A stretch of 16,338 bases of DNA from Ectothiorhodospiraceae bacterium (lineage in GTDB: Bacteria > Pseudomonadota > Gammaproteobacteria > Thiohalomonadales > Thiohalomonadaceae), in the NCBI GenBank assembly GCA_007125455.1, contig SLDE01000130.1, positions 1 to 16,338 on the forward strand. The letters run 5' to 3'. Under the pieces are notes generated by a model. The model did not search any database and had not been told where the DNA came from. It saw only the letters and a list, made by a program, of their open reading frames with translations. Of this stretch, positions 1 through 7,004 are shown piece after piece (position 1 is the stretch's first letter; every line of letters begins with the position of its first letter). The position numbers and the translations under genes are program-made.

Positions 1-248
1 AGGAGCTGGCCGAAGCCTCGGCGCGCCTGGCAAGGTTATTGGTTGAACATCATCTTCCGCCCAGCGGAGCTACCGCACTGTTTCAATACTGCCCCACCGA
101 GCGAGCCGACGTTATCCACGAGGCGATGGCGCGACAGGGGATCCTGTTGCGTCGTTTTGATGCTCCGGCAGCGCTACGCTTTGGTTTGCCGGGAAACGAG
201 GGCGAGTGGGAGAGCCTGGAGAGGGGGTTGGTGAGGAGTGGGGAGTAG
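1..248 (+). CDS. cobD: threonine-phosphate decarboxylase (CobD-like), C-terminal part only
   Basis: This is the last 81 codons of a gene that begins before the window; the reading frame is open from base 3 and stops with TAG at 246-248. In complete relatives the enzyme is a pyridoxal-phosphate aminotransferase-fold protein that decarboxylates L-threonine phosphate to (R)-1-amino-2-propanol phosphate, used for the lower arm of cobalamin. The visible part fits the C-terminal small domain: the segment GILLRRFDAPAALRFGLP, then an E-W-x2-L pattern, is typical of CobD/CobC ends, where the Arg before the F-G-L-P stretch belongs to the carboxylate or phosphate site. The catalytic lysine is outside the window and cannot be checked. 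A related histidinol-phosphate aminotransferase-type protein is the main alternative. The presence of cobD suggests a cobalamin gene cluster to the left. Confidence 0.78.
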   Translation, partial: ELAEASARLARLLVEHHLPPSGATALFQYCPTERADVIHEAMARQGILLRRFDAPAALRFGLPGNEGEWESLERGLVRSGE

Positions 249-250
249 GG

Positions 251-276
251 AATGCCCCGGCGTGGGCCGGGGCATT
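251..276 (+). terminator. hairpin terminator after the cobD-like gene
   Basis: A perfect 11-bp stem (aatgccccggc / gccggggcatt) with a 4-base loop starts two bases after the cobD stop codon. It is followed by only a short T run (TTTTC) on the + strand. The leftward gene from the other side ends at 283, so the hairpin sits between two convergent genes and may stop transcription from both. The short T run is why confidence is not higher. Confidence 0.75.
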
Positions 277-282
277 TTCGGG

Positions 283-1056
283 CTAGCCCAGCTTGGCGGC
301 GATCTCGCGCATACGGGGGGCCGGGAGTTGATGCTCGTCGGCGAATCCGAGGTTGCGTTTTAGCCGTGCCGGGGCAGAGCGCCCGGTGCAGATATGGGCC
401 GGATCGCCGAGGATCCCCTCTTCCATCCCGGCGATGAGCCGATCGCGATCCAGTTCGCGCCCGATCAGTTTGCACTGGATATCCATCACCTCGTGGGCGA
501 TCTCCAGCGCCAGTTCACGGTGCTGCTGCCAGAGGGTGTCCACATTGGTGCCCTTGGGTAGCTCCAGGCCGCTGATGTTGGTGGTGAGGATGTAGACGTT
601 TTTGCGCACCAGCTCGAATTCCAGTTCATCGATGCCACTGAGCTCCCAGCAGGGGATCTCCAGGGCCTCCAGGGAGCGCTCGATCAGCTTGGCATGGGGA
701 CCGAATACCGGTGAGGGGACCAACACCTTATAGTCCTGTCCCTTCTTTTTCTCAAACCACACCGAGATCACGGTGGGATTGAGCAGTCCGTGGGCGTGCC
801 AGTCGCGTGGCAGCAGCTCGTTTTGCAGCAGCACCAGGCGATCCTGCCAGGCGCTGGGGATCTTCTCCAATACCGGGTGCAGATCGGCCTCGCCCACGGC
901 CACCATCACCATCACCGGCAGGCTCAGTGCGGCAGCCATTTTCTCCATGTCGCTGTTGCGTTTGACCGGGATCACCGGGTGGCCGAGCTTGAGTAGGCCG
1001 CGGGTGAATACACCGGACATCTCACCGGTGCCTATAACGACGATATGATCATTCAT
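283..1056 (-). CDS. ketopantoate reductase-like (ApbA/PanE-type) Rossmann-fold protein
   Basis: A 257-residue protein, starting at an ATG with AGGAG seven bases upstream. The N-terminus has a dinucleotide-binding beta-alpha-beta start: HIVVIGTGEMSGVF at residues 4-17, with glycines spaced G-x-G-x3-G. The C-terminal half fits the helical domain of the 6-phosphogluconate dehydrogenase/PanE superfamily: VRKNVYILTTNISG at 150-163 and a GRSAPARLKR stretch near 225-234 match the places where PanE has its catalytic Lys and substrate Asn residues. K152 and N160 keep the eight-residue spacing seen for K176 and N184 of E. coli PanE, but the position equal to N180 is isoleucine. It may therefore be a reductase for another substrate, and I do not assign panE. 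It overlaps the upstream gene by four bases (ATGA), so the two are probably co-translated. Confidence 0.7.
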   Translation of the reverse strand: MNDHIVVIGTGEMSGVFTRGLLKLGHPVIPVKRNSDMEKMAAALSLPVMVMVAVGEADLHPVLEKIPSAWQDRLVLLQNELLPRDWHAHGLLNPTVISVWFEKKKGQDYKVLVPSPVFGPHAKLIERSLEALEIPCWELSGIDELEFELVRKNVYILTTNISGLELPKGTNVDTLWQQHRELALEIAHEVMDIQCKLIGRELDRDRLIAGMEEGILGDPAHICTGRSAPARLKRNLGFADEHQLPAPRMREIAAKLG

Positions 1057-1382
1057 GCCTGTTCTCCTGTCTGGGCGATGGGGCGCAGCTGCAGGCAGTC
1101 ATCTTGTGCGATGACCTGCTGCAGTCGATCGATATTCGGGTGTTTACCTGGATGCCGTTCAGCGTCCTGTGCATGTTCGGCGAATAACGCCAGACCGGCA
1201 CGGGCCGCCTCGGCATCCAGCTGGCCAAAACGCTGCAGCAGGGCATGGTAGACCGCGAGTGAGCCCCGCTTACCCGGCTGGTTTGGAATGCTGTCCAGGT
1301 GCTGCTCTGCACGGTAGAGTTCGATGGCCTGCAGATGATCTACTGGGGGAAGGTTGTCGAGGACTTCGGCAAATTTCTTCAT
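1053..1382 (-). CDS. small DUF2322-like protein of unknown function
   Basis: A 109-residue, soluble-looking protein with no signal peptide or membrane segment. Two stretches look strongly conserved: PNQPGKRGSLAVYHAL at about residues 34-49 and ALFAEHAQDAERHPGKHPNID at about 65-85. From memory these fit the DUF2322 family, which has no assigned function; this is recall, not a search. The ATG start has no strong Shine-Dalgarno sequence. The stop codon overlaps the ATG of the following PanE-like gene, so this is the first gene of a two-gene unit. An AT-rich stretch just upstream (1383-1440) contains TATACT on the minus strand, a possible -10 element, but I see no good -35. Confidence 0.7.
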   Translation of the reverse strand: MKKFAEVLDNLPPVDHLQAIELYRAEQHLDSIPNQPGKRGSLAVYHALLQRFGQLDAEAARAGLALFAEHAQDAERHPGKHPNIDRLQQVIAQDDCLQLRPIAQTGEQA

Positions 1383-1527
1383 ATATTTCAGGGTTATTAC
1401 CAGGTTGAGAAGGGATGCCCAAAGTATAAATTTAACATGGGCTAAGATGTTCTTTTTACCGCCAGTGTGCCAGAATTACAAACAGGCCTCCATTTTAAGA
1501 GGCAGGACTTCATCCAGAGAGACCAAG

Positions 1528-2535
1528 ATGCCCAAAGCCAGCAGCATGAAAAGCGCCCGCCTTCGCTCCCCGCTAATTGCGGTGAGCCTGTGTGCCGTAC
1601 TGCTTGTGCCGGGTGTTCAGGCCGAGGAGTGGTGGCCGGATAAGCCCGGTGCTGGGGTGAGTCTCAGCCAGTCCCTGAGTGAGGATCTTTGGCTCGGTTT
1701 TAACCTGTCCACTCCGCTGGATGGGGAACTGTACCGGGCGCGGCTCTCCAGCCTGGGAGGTGATTCAGGTGAGTGGGAGCTTACCAACCTGAACTCTGCC
1801 CTGGGCTGGCAGTTTACCCCGGAGCTCTCTGTGCAGGCGGGCATGGATCTGCAGCAGGCCCAGCCGCGCGAACAATACAAGCCCCGCGCCCTGGATAGCG
1901 AACGGCCAGACAGCGCCACTGCGATGGCCCCGCAGGGGAGAGAAGAGAGCTGGCAGCATGGACTCAACCTGGGCATGCGCTACTCCTTGAGCGCACAGAC
2001 CAGCCTCGATTGGCAGTATCGCTCACTGGCTGGAAGTTCCCTGCAAGCCATGGGCAAGGGGAGTGACTCCCCACTGTTCTGGCACGACGGACAGCTAGGT
2101 AGCAGCACCTCGCTTGGCTTCACCCACCAAGCTGCCCAGCGTTGGACCTTGCTCGGCCAGTACACCCGCTTTGCCTGGAACGAGCTAGACCTCAATGACT
2201 CCGACGACGAGACGACCCACCTTGCGGACGACTACCGCGACAGCTGGGCGCTGATGCTTGGCAGCGAATATCGCTTCGATCCGCAATGGACTGTGCGTGG
2301 TGGTCTACGCTTTAGCGAAGGGCTCTCCAGCAGCCAGCACCGCGACAGCACCAGCCTGGCCCTTGGTGCCGCCTATCGCAGCAGTAACCGCCTCAGCCTG
2401 GAGATGGCCTACACCCATGAGCTGATGCGCCAGCAGTCCCTCTCCCTTGATAACGACGCCCTTCGCGCCAGCGAGCGGAGCGATAGCCTGAGTAACGGCC
2501 ACAGTTTCGGCCTGGGGCTGCGTTACGCCTTTTAA
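1528..2535 (+). CDS. exported outer-membrane beta-barrel protein, FadL/OmpP1-like C-terminal half
   Basis: A 335-residue protein with a clear Sec signal peptide: basic start (MPKASSMKSARLR), hydrophobic core LIAVSLCAVLLVPG, and likely cleavage after V-Q-A at residue 32. The rest is made of alternating hydrophobic/polar strands rich in Trp and Tyr, and the protein ends in LRYAF with a terminal Phe, the usual outer-membrane barrel signal. The stretch DSWALMLGSEYRFDPQWTVR and a following LALGAAYRSSNRLSLEMAY resemble the last strands of FadL/OmpP1 long-chain fatty acid or hydrocarbon transporters. It is shorter than usual FadL proteins (over 400 residues), and I do not see the N-terminal hatch region. 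I chose ATG 1528; the next ATG at 1546 has no ribosome binding site. The frame also stays open upstream to 1354 but would hide the signal peptide. Substrate is unknown. Confidence 0.72.
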   Translation: MPKASSMKSARLRSPLIAVSLCAVLLVPGVQAEEWWPDKPGAGVSLSQSLSEDLWLGFNLSTPLDGELYRARLSSLGGDSGEWELTNLNSALGWQFTPELSVQAGMDLQQAQPREQYKPRALDSERPDSATAMAPQGREESWQHGLNLGMRYSLSAQTSLDWQYRSLAGSSLQAMGKGSDSPLFWHDGQLGSSTSLGFTHQAAQRWTLLGQYTRFAWNELDLNDSDDETTHLADDYRDSWALMLGSEYRFDPQWTVRGGLRFSEGLSSSQHRDSTSLALGAAYRSSNRLSLEMAYTHELMRQQSLSLDNDALRASERSDSLSNGHSFGLGLRYAF

Positions 2536-2543
2536 CGGTTGTC

Positions 2544-2574
2544 GCTACATTTTGTCATGCCAGCGCGCTATAAT
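2544..2574 (+). promoter_or_regulatory. promoter of tRNA-Thr
   Basis: A perfect TATAAT (2569-2574) lies ten bases before the mature tRNA 5' end. The bases after it (CGCCC) form the GC-rich discriminator typical of stable-RNA promoters under stringent control. The -35 is poor: GCTACA at 2544-2549 with 19-base spacing is the best I see. Confidence 0.65.
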
Positions 2575-2583
2575 CGCCCTTTG

Positions 2584-2659
<76 letters not shown>

Positions 2660-2715
2660 TACCTCGCAAAATCTTTTTCCTTGAGATCTCCCCCCGTTAC
2701 TTTTCAAGGGGATCC

Positions 2716-2823
2716 TCAGAGGAGTCGAACCTGGTGGATGCGGCACATCCCTGTGCCGCACCCTGCGGGCGCGCTAAAGCGCGTCCAAATCGAAGTCCCT
2801 AAACGATTTGTCGACTCCTCTCA
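2716..2823 (+). repeat. structured module: tRNA-derived inverted ends enclosing three hairpins
   Basis: The left end (agaggagtcgaacct, 2718-2732) is an exact inverted copy of 15 bases of the tRNA T arm at 2634-2648. Its first 11 bases also pair with tcgactcctct at 2811-2821, so the module has terminal inverted repeats. Between them lie three hairpins: gcggcaca/tgtgccgc (about 2740-2759), a gcgcgct/agcgcgt stem around 2770-2784, and caaatcg/cgatttg (about 2786-2810). There is no open frame that looks coding. The whole module could fold as one long imperfect stem in a read-through transcript. The mobility or function of the element is inference. Confidence 0.7.
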
Positions 2824-2839
2824 GCGGCACCATACCTCG
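2811..2839 (+). repeat. 29-bp direct repeat, copy 2 (tRNA 3'-end copy without a tRNA)
   Basis: This is an exact copy of 2638-2666, including the acceptor 3' strand and CCA, but the 5' part of a tRNA is missing in front of it. It is therefore not a second tRNA gene. It ends 34 bases before the murJ stop codon. It would be an attachment-site scar or a repeat unit boundary. Confidence 0.9.
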
Positions 2840-2873
2840 AAAAACGCCTTTCTCTCTGCACAGGGCGCGCCCA

Positions 2874-4433
2874 TCATCTATTACCCAGTAACATCCTCGG
2901 CTTTACCCCCAGCAATAATAGCGAGACCCCGTAGATTAATGCCCCGGCGCCGATCAGCAGGGTGAGGCGCAAGGCGCGCTGGCTGGCAGCCCATGCCAGC
3001 CATTGCTCTAGCGGTGGGCTGAGCCAGAGCAGCAGGGTGAGCATGGCCCCGGTGGCCAGTAGCAGTTGCAGGGCGAAGCGGGCCCAGCCCGGTTCGGGTT
3101 GGTATACCTTGTCGCGGCGCAGGCGGGTAAACAGCAGGGCGGCGTTGGTGAAGGCGGCCAGGGTGGTGGCCAGCGCCAGCCCGGCGTGGGGGCCGGCGAT
3201 GCCGAGCCACACCATGGGCACCACGAACAGGACATTAAAGGCCATGTTGGCACCCACCGCGTAGATCCCGAAGCGTACCGGGGTGCGGGTGTCCTGACGG
3301 GCGAAGAAGCCGGGGGCGAGGATCTTGACCAGCATAAAGCCCAGCAGCCCCAGGCTGTAGGCCATCAGGCTGAGGCTGGCCATGTGAACATCTTCGCCAG
3401 TAAATTCGCCGTACTGGAACAGGGTGGTGAGCACCGGGGCTGCCAGCGCGATCAGCCCGACGGCGGCGGGCAGGCCGATCAACATCACCCAGCGCAGCGC
3501 CCAGTCGAGGGTGCGGCTGAAGGCCTGCGGGTCGGCCTCGGCGTGGCGTTGGGAAAGGCTGGGGAGGATCACCGTGGCCAGGGCGATGCCAAACACCCCC
3601 AGCGGGAACTCCACCATGCGATCCGAATAGTACAGCCAGGTGACACTGCCGGTGACCAGGAAGGAGGCGATGATGGTGTCGAACAGCAGATTGATCTGCG
3701 CCACCGAGGAGCCGAAGATGGCCGGTAGCATCAGCTTGAGGATGCGCTGCACCCCGCTGTCTTGCCAGGCCCAGCGGGGCCAGGCGAGGAGGCCCATGCG
3801 ATAGAGAAAGGGCAGTTGGAACAACAGCTGGGCGACCCCGGCGATCAATACCCCCCAGGCCAGACCGACCACCGAGACCTCGAACAGCGGTGCCAGCCAC
3901 AATGCCGCGCCGATGAGTGAGAGGTTGAGCAGGATCGGGGTGAGGGCCGGAACCGCAAAGCGCCCGTAGCTGTTGAGCACCCCGCCGCACAGGGCGGTGA
4001 GCGAGATGAACAATAGATAGGGGAAGGTGAGGCGCAGCATCTCGGCGGTGAGGGCGAATTTTTCCGCATCGCCGATAAAACCGGGGGCAAAGACGGCCAC
4101 CAGGGCGCGTGAGCCGAAGATCGCCAGGATGGTGATCAGCAGCAGGATCAGCCCCAGGGTGCCACTGACCGCGCCGATCAGCAGGCGCACCTCGGCCTGG
4201 CTGCGTCGGGTCTTGTATTCGGACAGTACCGGCACAAAGGCCTGGGCAAAGGCCCCCTCGGCAAACAGGCGGCGCAGGAAGTTGGGGATCTTGAAGGCGA
4301 CGAAGAAGGCATCGGTGCCGGCGCCAGCGCCAAACAGGCGTGCGATCACCACATCACGCACAAAGCCCAGGATGCGCGAGAGGAAGGTAAAGCCGCTGAC
4401 GGTGGCGGTGGAGCGGAGTAGGGCGCGCGTCAT
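2874..4433 (-). CDS. murJ: lipid II flippase MurJ (MviN)
   Basis: A 519-residue integral membrane protein of the MOP exporter superfamily that moves lipid II across the inner membrane for peptidoglycan synthesis. The length agrees with E. coli MurJ (511). The N-terminus carries the family signature: SRILGFVRDVVIARLFGAG at 19-37, then GTDAFFVAFKIPNFLRRLFAEG. R20, R26, D41 and R54 line up, two residues shifted, with the essential R18, R24, D39 and R52 of the E. coli protein, and R272 in YYSDRMVEFPLG matches R270. About 14 hydrophobic segments are spread over the whole length. It starts at an ATG near divergently transcribed rpsT; I see no convincing Shine-Dalgarno sequence. In Pseudomonas, murJ lies between rpsT and ribF; here ribF is about 8 kb away. 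Confidence 0.96.
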   Translation of the reverse strand: MTRALLRSTATVSGFTFLSRILGFVRDVVIARLFGAGAGTDAFFVAFKIPNFLRRLFAEGAFAQAFVPVLSEYKTRRSQAEVRLLIGAVSGTLGLILLLITILAIFGSRALVAVFAPGFIGDAEKFALTAEMLRLTFPYLLFISLTALCGGVLNSYGRFAVPALTPILLNLSLIGAALWLAPLFEVSVVGLAWGVLIAGVAQLLFQLPFLYRMGLLAWPRWAWQDSGVQRILKLMLPAIFGSSVAQINLLFDTIIASFLVTGSVTWLYYSDRMVEFPLGVFGIALATVILPSLSQRHAEADPQAFSRTLDWALRWVMLIGLPAAVGLIALAAPVLTTLFQYGEFTGEDVHMASLSLMAYSLGLLGFMLVKILAPGFFARQDTRTPVRFGIYAVGANMAFNVLFVVPMVWLGIAGPHAGLALATTLAAFTNAALLFTRLRRDKVYQPEPGWARFALQLLLATGAMLTLLLWLSPPLEQWLAWAASQRALRLTLLIGAGALIYGVSLLLLGVKPRMLLGNR

Positions 4434-4597
4434 CGCTGGAGGATACCTGTGTTGCGTAGTGTGGACAGGGTTAGGGGAATCTGCCCATGATAACGTATCA
4501 ACGGTGCCTGGAGAGAGAGAAACCCGCGTTTTGGGCCAGATGGCTCATATCGGAGTCTGCCTTTTCCTGGCGGGGATAAAATCTCTCCATACAGGCA

Positions 4598-4626
4598 TTG
4601 ACACAACATCCATTACGTCGCAAAAT
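4598..4626 (+). promoter_or_regulatory. sigma-70-type promoter of rpsT
   Basis: A perfect -35 TTGACA (4598-4603) is followed after 17 bases by CAAAAT (4621-4626), which matches the -10 consensus at four positions. Transcription would start near 4633, giving a leader of about 43 nt before the UUG start. The rest of the murJ-rpsT gap (4434-4597) shows no gene; it should hold the murJ promoter, which I cannot place. Confidence 0.6.
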
Positions 4627-4675
4627 ACGCGGCCTTGCAACTTTATGCCAGCTTCGAATTTTTGGGAGAAACACC

Positions 4676-4939
4676 TTGGCCAACTCAGCACAAGCCAGAA
4701 AGCGCGCACGTCAGGCCGACAAGCGCCGCACGCACAATGCCTCTGCCCGTTCACGTCTGCGTACCTCGATGAAGGGTGTGCTCAAGGCGGTACAGTCCGG
4801 TGACAAGGAAGCCGCACAAGGCGCCTTCCGCGCAGCGATGCCCAGCATCGACAGCAGTGTGACCAAAGGCTATCTGCACAAGAACACTGCCGCACGCTAC
4901 AAGAGCCGTCTGAACGCCCGCGTTCGCGACATGGCCTAA
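4676..4939 (+). CDS. rpsT: 30S ribosomal protein S20
   Basis: An 87-residue, very basic protein that binds 16S rRNA in the body of the small subunit. The length equals E. coli S20, and the pattern is typical: MANSAQARKRARQADKRR at the start, HNASARSRLRT, and KGYLHKNTAARYKSRLNA near the end. I chose the TTG at 4676: GGGAG lies seven bases upstream, and the product then begins M-A-N-S like known S20. The E. coli gene also starts with UUG, which is important for its autogenous translational control, so the same control is likely here. It is monocistronic, with its own promoter and terminator. Confidence 0.97.
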   Translation: MANSAQARKRARQADKRRTHNASARSRLRTSMKGVLKAVQSGDKEAAQGAFRAAMPSIDSSVTKGYLHKNTAARYKSRLNARVRDMA

Positions 4940-4958
4940 GCTCATTCGCTGTGGTATC

Positions 4959-4987
4959 AAAAAAGCCGGTCTTCGACCGGCTTTTTT
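4959..4987 (+). terminator. rho-independent terminator of rpsT
   Basis: The stem GCCGGTC/GACCGGC has a TTC loop and is flanked by six A and six T, so the paired arms extend to 13 bp. The T run on both strands makes it usable in either direction, but only rpsT is close. It begins 19 bases after the stop codon. Confidence 0.95.
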
Positions 4988-5028
4988 GCGTTATGGGGAT
5001 GTCTGCCCGCGAGATAGAGGCCGTGACA

Positions 5029-5051
5029 AGCTGAAAGGTACCAGCTGAAAG
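5029..5051 (+). repeat. short direct repeat, two copies of agctgaaag
   Basis: Two identical 9-base copies (5029-5037 and 5043-5051) are separated by gtacc. They lie in the 170-bp spacer between the rpsT terminator and the next gene. Function is unknown; they may be a remnant of a short intergenic repeat or a binding site. Confidence 0.4.
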
Positions 5052-5097
5052 CGAGCCCTGTTCCTGCTTTTATCTTGCTACTTAATCACGGCCTTAT

Positions 5098-5127
5098 TTG
5101 TCCCCCGCTGGCGACTGCGGCTACAAT
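5098..5127 (+). promoter_or_regulatory. probable promoter of the zinc-motif protein-pilS-pilR operon
   Basis: TTGTCC (5098-5103) and TACAAT (5122-5127) are separated by 18 bases. The -10 matches the sigma-70 consensus at five positions and the -35 at four. Transcription would start near 5134, about 24 bases before the first start codon. Confidence 0.5.
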
Positions 5128-5157
5128 GGCTATCGCCTAACTCACCTGGTCTGTACC

Positions 5158-5397
5158 ATGAATCTGATTCGTGTTCTGATTATTGCCCTGCTGGCCTGGC
5201 TGGTCTACCGCATGATCCGTGGCGCCTTTGCCAGGCCTCGGGTTGGCCAGCGACCAGGCAAGGAGCGCCTCTCCACCGATATGGTGCGCTGTGATTTCTG
5301 CGGCATCCATATCCCCGCCAACGAGGCGCTGGAGCAGGAGGGGCGCTACTTCTGCAGCGAGGAGCACCGTGAGCAGGGTGGTCGTCGGCAGGAATGA
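5158..5397 (+). CDS. small membrane-anchored zinc-motif protein (PP0621-like)
   Basis: A 79-residue protein. Residues 3-19 are hydrophobic (LIRVLIIALLAWLVYRM) and should form one membrane anchor, followed by a basic linker. The C-terminal part has MVRCDFCGIHIPANEA and RYFCSEEH, giving C45-x2-C48 and C66-x3-H70, a probable small zinc site like those of MYND/TRASH-type ribbons. From memory this matches the family named after Pseudomonas putida PP0621; function is not known. I chose ATG 5158 because the anchor begins there, though a clear Shine-Dalgarno is missing. Its stop codon overlaps the pilS start (ATGA), so it is likely translated together with pilS. A link to pilus control is inference from this context only. 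Confidence 0.82.
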   Translation: MNLIRVLIIALLAWLVYRMIRGAFARPRVGQRPGKERLSTDMVRCDFCGIHIPANEALEQEGRYFCSEEHREQGGRRQE

Positions 5398-7004
5398 TCT
5401 TTCCGGGCAAGTCTGCCAGTCATCCTGAGGCGCCCGTACCATCCTGGCGCCCGCTGCGCTTTCTCGACCTTTACCGCTTTTTTATCGCCGCGCTATTGGT
5501 GATCCTGATCCACCTGGGGCACTTGCCAGCCCCCCTGGGCAGTACCTCCCACGAACTGTTCTATCATGCTTCGCTAGGCTATCTGGCCTTCAGCCTGTTG
5601 GCGATGTATCCGCTGTGGTTACGCCGCCCGAGCTTCCTTATCCAGCTCTCCAGCCATATGCTGGCAGATATTGTTTTCATCGTCTTGCTCATGCACGCCA
5701 GCGGCGGAGCCGCCAGCGGGGTGGGGATGCTGTTGGTGGTGAGCATCGCCAATGGCAGCATGCTTGCGGCCGGAAGGATCTCGGGCCTCTATGCGGCGCT
5801 GGCCACCCTGGCGATCCTGGCCGAACAGCTCTATAGCGACTGGGCGGGGCTGAGTGGTCAGGTGAACTATCCGCTGGCTGGGATGCTGGGCTTCACCCTT
5901 TTTGCTACCGCGCTGCTGGCCCATGTGCTGGCCCGTCGTGCGCGCGAGAGCGAGGCCCTGGCCCGCCAGCGCGGGGTCGACCTGGCCAATATGGCCCAAC
6001 TGACCGAGTACGTGATCCAGCAGATGGAGACCGGGGTGATGGTGGTGGGGCCCGATGGGCGGGTGCGGCTGATCAATAGTGCCGCCTGGCGTCTGTTGGG
6101 CAAACCTACCCTGCCGCCCAATGCCCCCTTGCGCGACTACGGTGAGGGCCTGGCGGAGCAGTTGGCGCAGTGGCGCAGCTTCCAGGGGGAGCAGCGCCAG
6201 CGCCTGGAATTGCCCCGTAGCCCCTATCCGCTGCTGCTGCAGTATATCCTGATCGGTGATGGTAAAGGGGCGCTATTGTTTATCGATGATGCGGCGGCGA
6301 CCACCCAGCAGGCGCAGCAACTCAAGCTGGCCTCGCTGGGACGGCTGACCGCGAGTATCGCCCACGAGATCCGTAATCCCCTGGGGGCGATCAGCCATGC
6401 GGGTGCACTGCTGGCGGAATCACCGGGGCTGGACAGCCATGACAAACGCCTGACGGAGATCATCGCCGAGCAATCGCAGCGGATAAACTCTATCGTGGAG
6501 AACGTGCTGCAATTGGGCCGACGCGATCAGACCCAGGCGAGCATGCTGTCCCTTGCTGAGTGGATGTTGCGTTTTTTGATGGAGTTTAGTCACGTCCACC
6601 CCGAGGCGGAGACCTTGATCCGCCTGGATACCGTGCCGACCGATCTTCAGGCCTGGTTTGATCCCAACCATTTACACCAGATCATGAGCAATCTGTGCGA
6701 AAACGGCCTGCGCCACGGGGTAGCGAATGAAGGGCGCTATATGGTGCGCCTGCACTGTGGTTATCTGGACGACGGGCGTGGCTATAGCGACGTACTGGAC
6801 AATGGCCCCGGCGTTGCAACGGAGGATCACGATAATATCTTTGAGCCCTTCTTCACCAATCAACGCAAGGGCACCGGGCTGGGCTTGTATCTGGCCCGCG
6901 AGCTGGCAGAGTGTAACCAGGCGCAGTTACGATATGAACCCGATGAGAAAGGCAGCAGCCGCTTTCGCCTGATCTTCTCCACCCAGGCCATGGATGAGAG
7001 CTAA
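5394..7004 (+). CDS. pilS: sensor histidine kinase PilS
   Basis: A 536-residue inner-membrane histidine kinase. About six hydrophobic segments lie between residues 25 and 180, the arrangement known for PilS. A PAS-like region (about 200-300, starting LTEYVIQQMETGVMVVGPDG) follows. The H box is SIAHEIRNPLGAI with phospho-acceptor H324. The ATPase domain has the N box NLCENGLRHG (N433, N437), the G1 box DNGPG (469-473), FEPFFTNQRKGTGLGLYLA with the F and G2 boxes, and ends at 536. In Pseudomonas, PilS phosphorylates PilR and monitors pilin in the membrane to control pilA; the same role is inferred here. It overlaps the preceding gene by four bases and pilR by one base (TAATG), so the three are translationally coupled. 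Confidence 0.93.
   Translation: MIFPGKSASHPEAPVPSWRPLRFLDLYRFFIAALLVILIHLGHLPAPLGSTSHELFYHASLGYLAFSLLAMYPLWLRRPSFLIQLSSHMLADIVFIVLLMHASGGAASGVGMLLVVSIANGSMLAAGRISGLYAALATLAILAEQLYSDWAGLSGQVNYPLAGMLGFTLFATALLAHVLARRARESEALARQRGVDLANMAQLTEYVIQQMETGVMVVGPDGRVRLINSAAWRLLGKPTLPPNAPLRDYGEGLAEQLAQWRSFQGEQRQRLELPRSPYPLLLQYILIGDGKGALLFIDDAAATTQQAQQLKLASLGRLTASIAHEIRNPLGAISHAGALLAESPGLDSHDKRLTEIIAEQSQRINSIVENVLQLGRRDQTQASMLSLAEWMLRFLMEFSHVHPEAETLIRLDTVPTDLQAWFDPNHLHQIMSNLCENGLRHGVANEGRYMVRLHCGYLDDGRGYSDVLDNGPGVATEDHDNIFEPFFTNQRKGTGLGLYLARELAECNQAQLRYEPDEKGSSRFRLIFSTQAMDES

Noticed and set aside
1405..1430. Promoter for the outer-membrane protein gene (TTGAGA and TATAAA)
   Set aside because: The spacing is only 14 bases; the elements may be real separately, but I cannot support a promoter.
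2811..2839. Second tRNA gene
   Set aside because: Only the T-loop-to-CCA part is present; no D arm, anticodon arm or 5' acceptor strand precedes it.
4598..4675. Longer N-terminus for S20
   Set aside because: The extension has no similarity to S20 and runs through the promoter; TTG 4676 gives the normal 87-residue protein.
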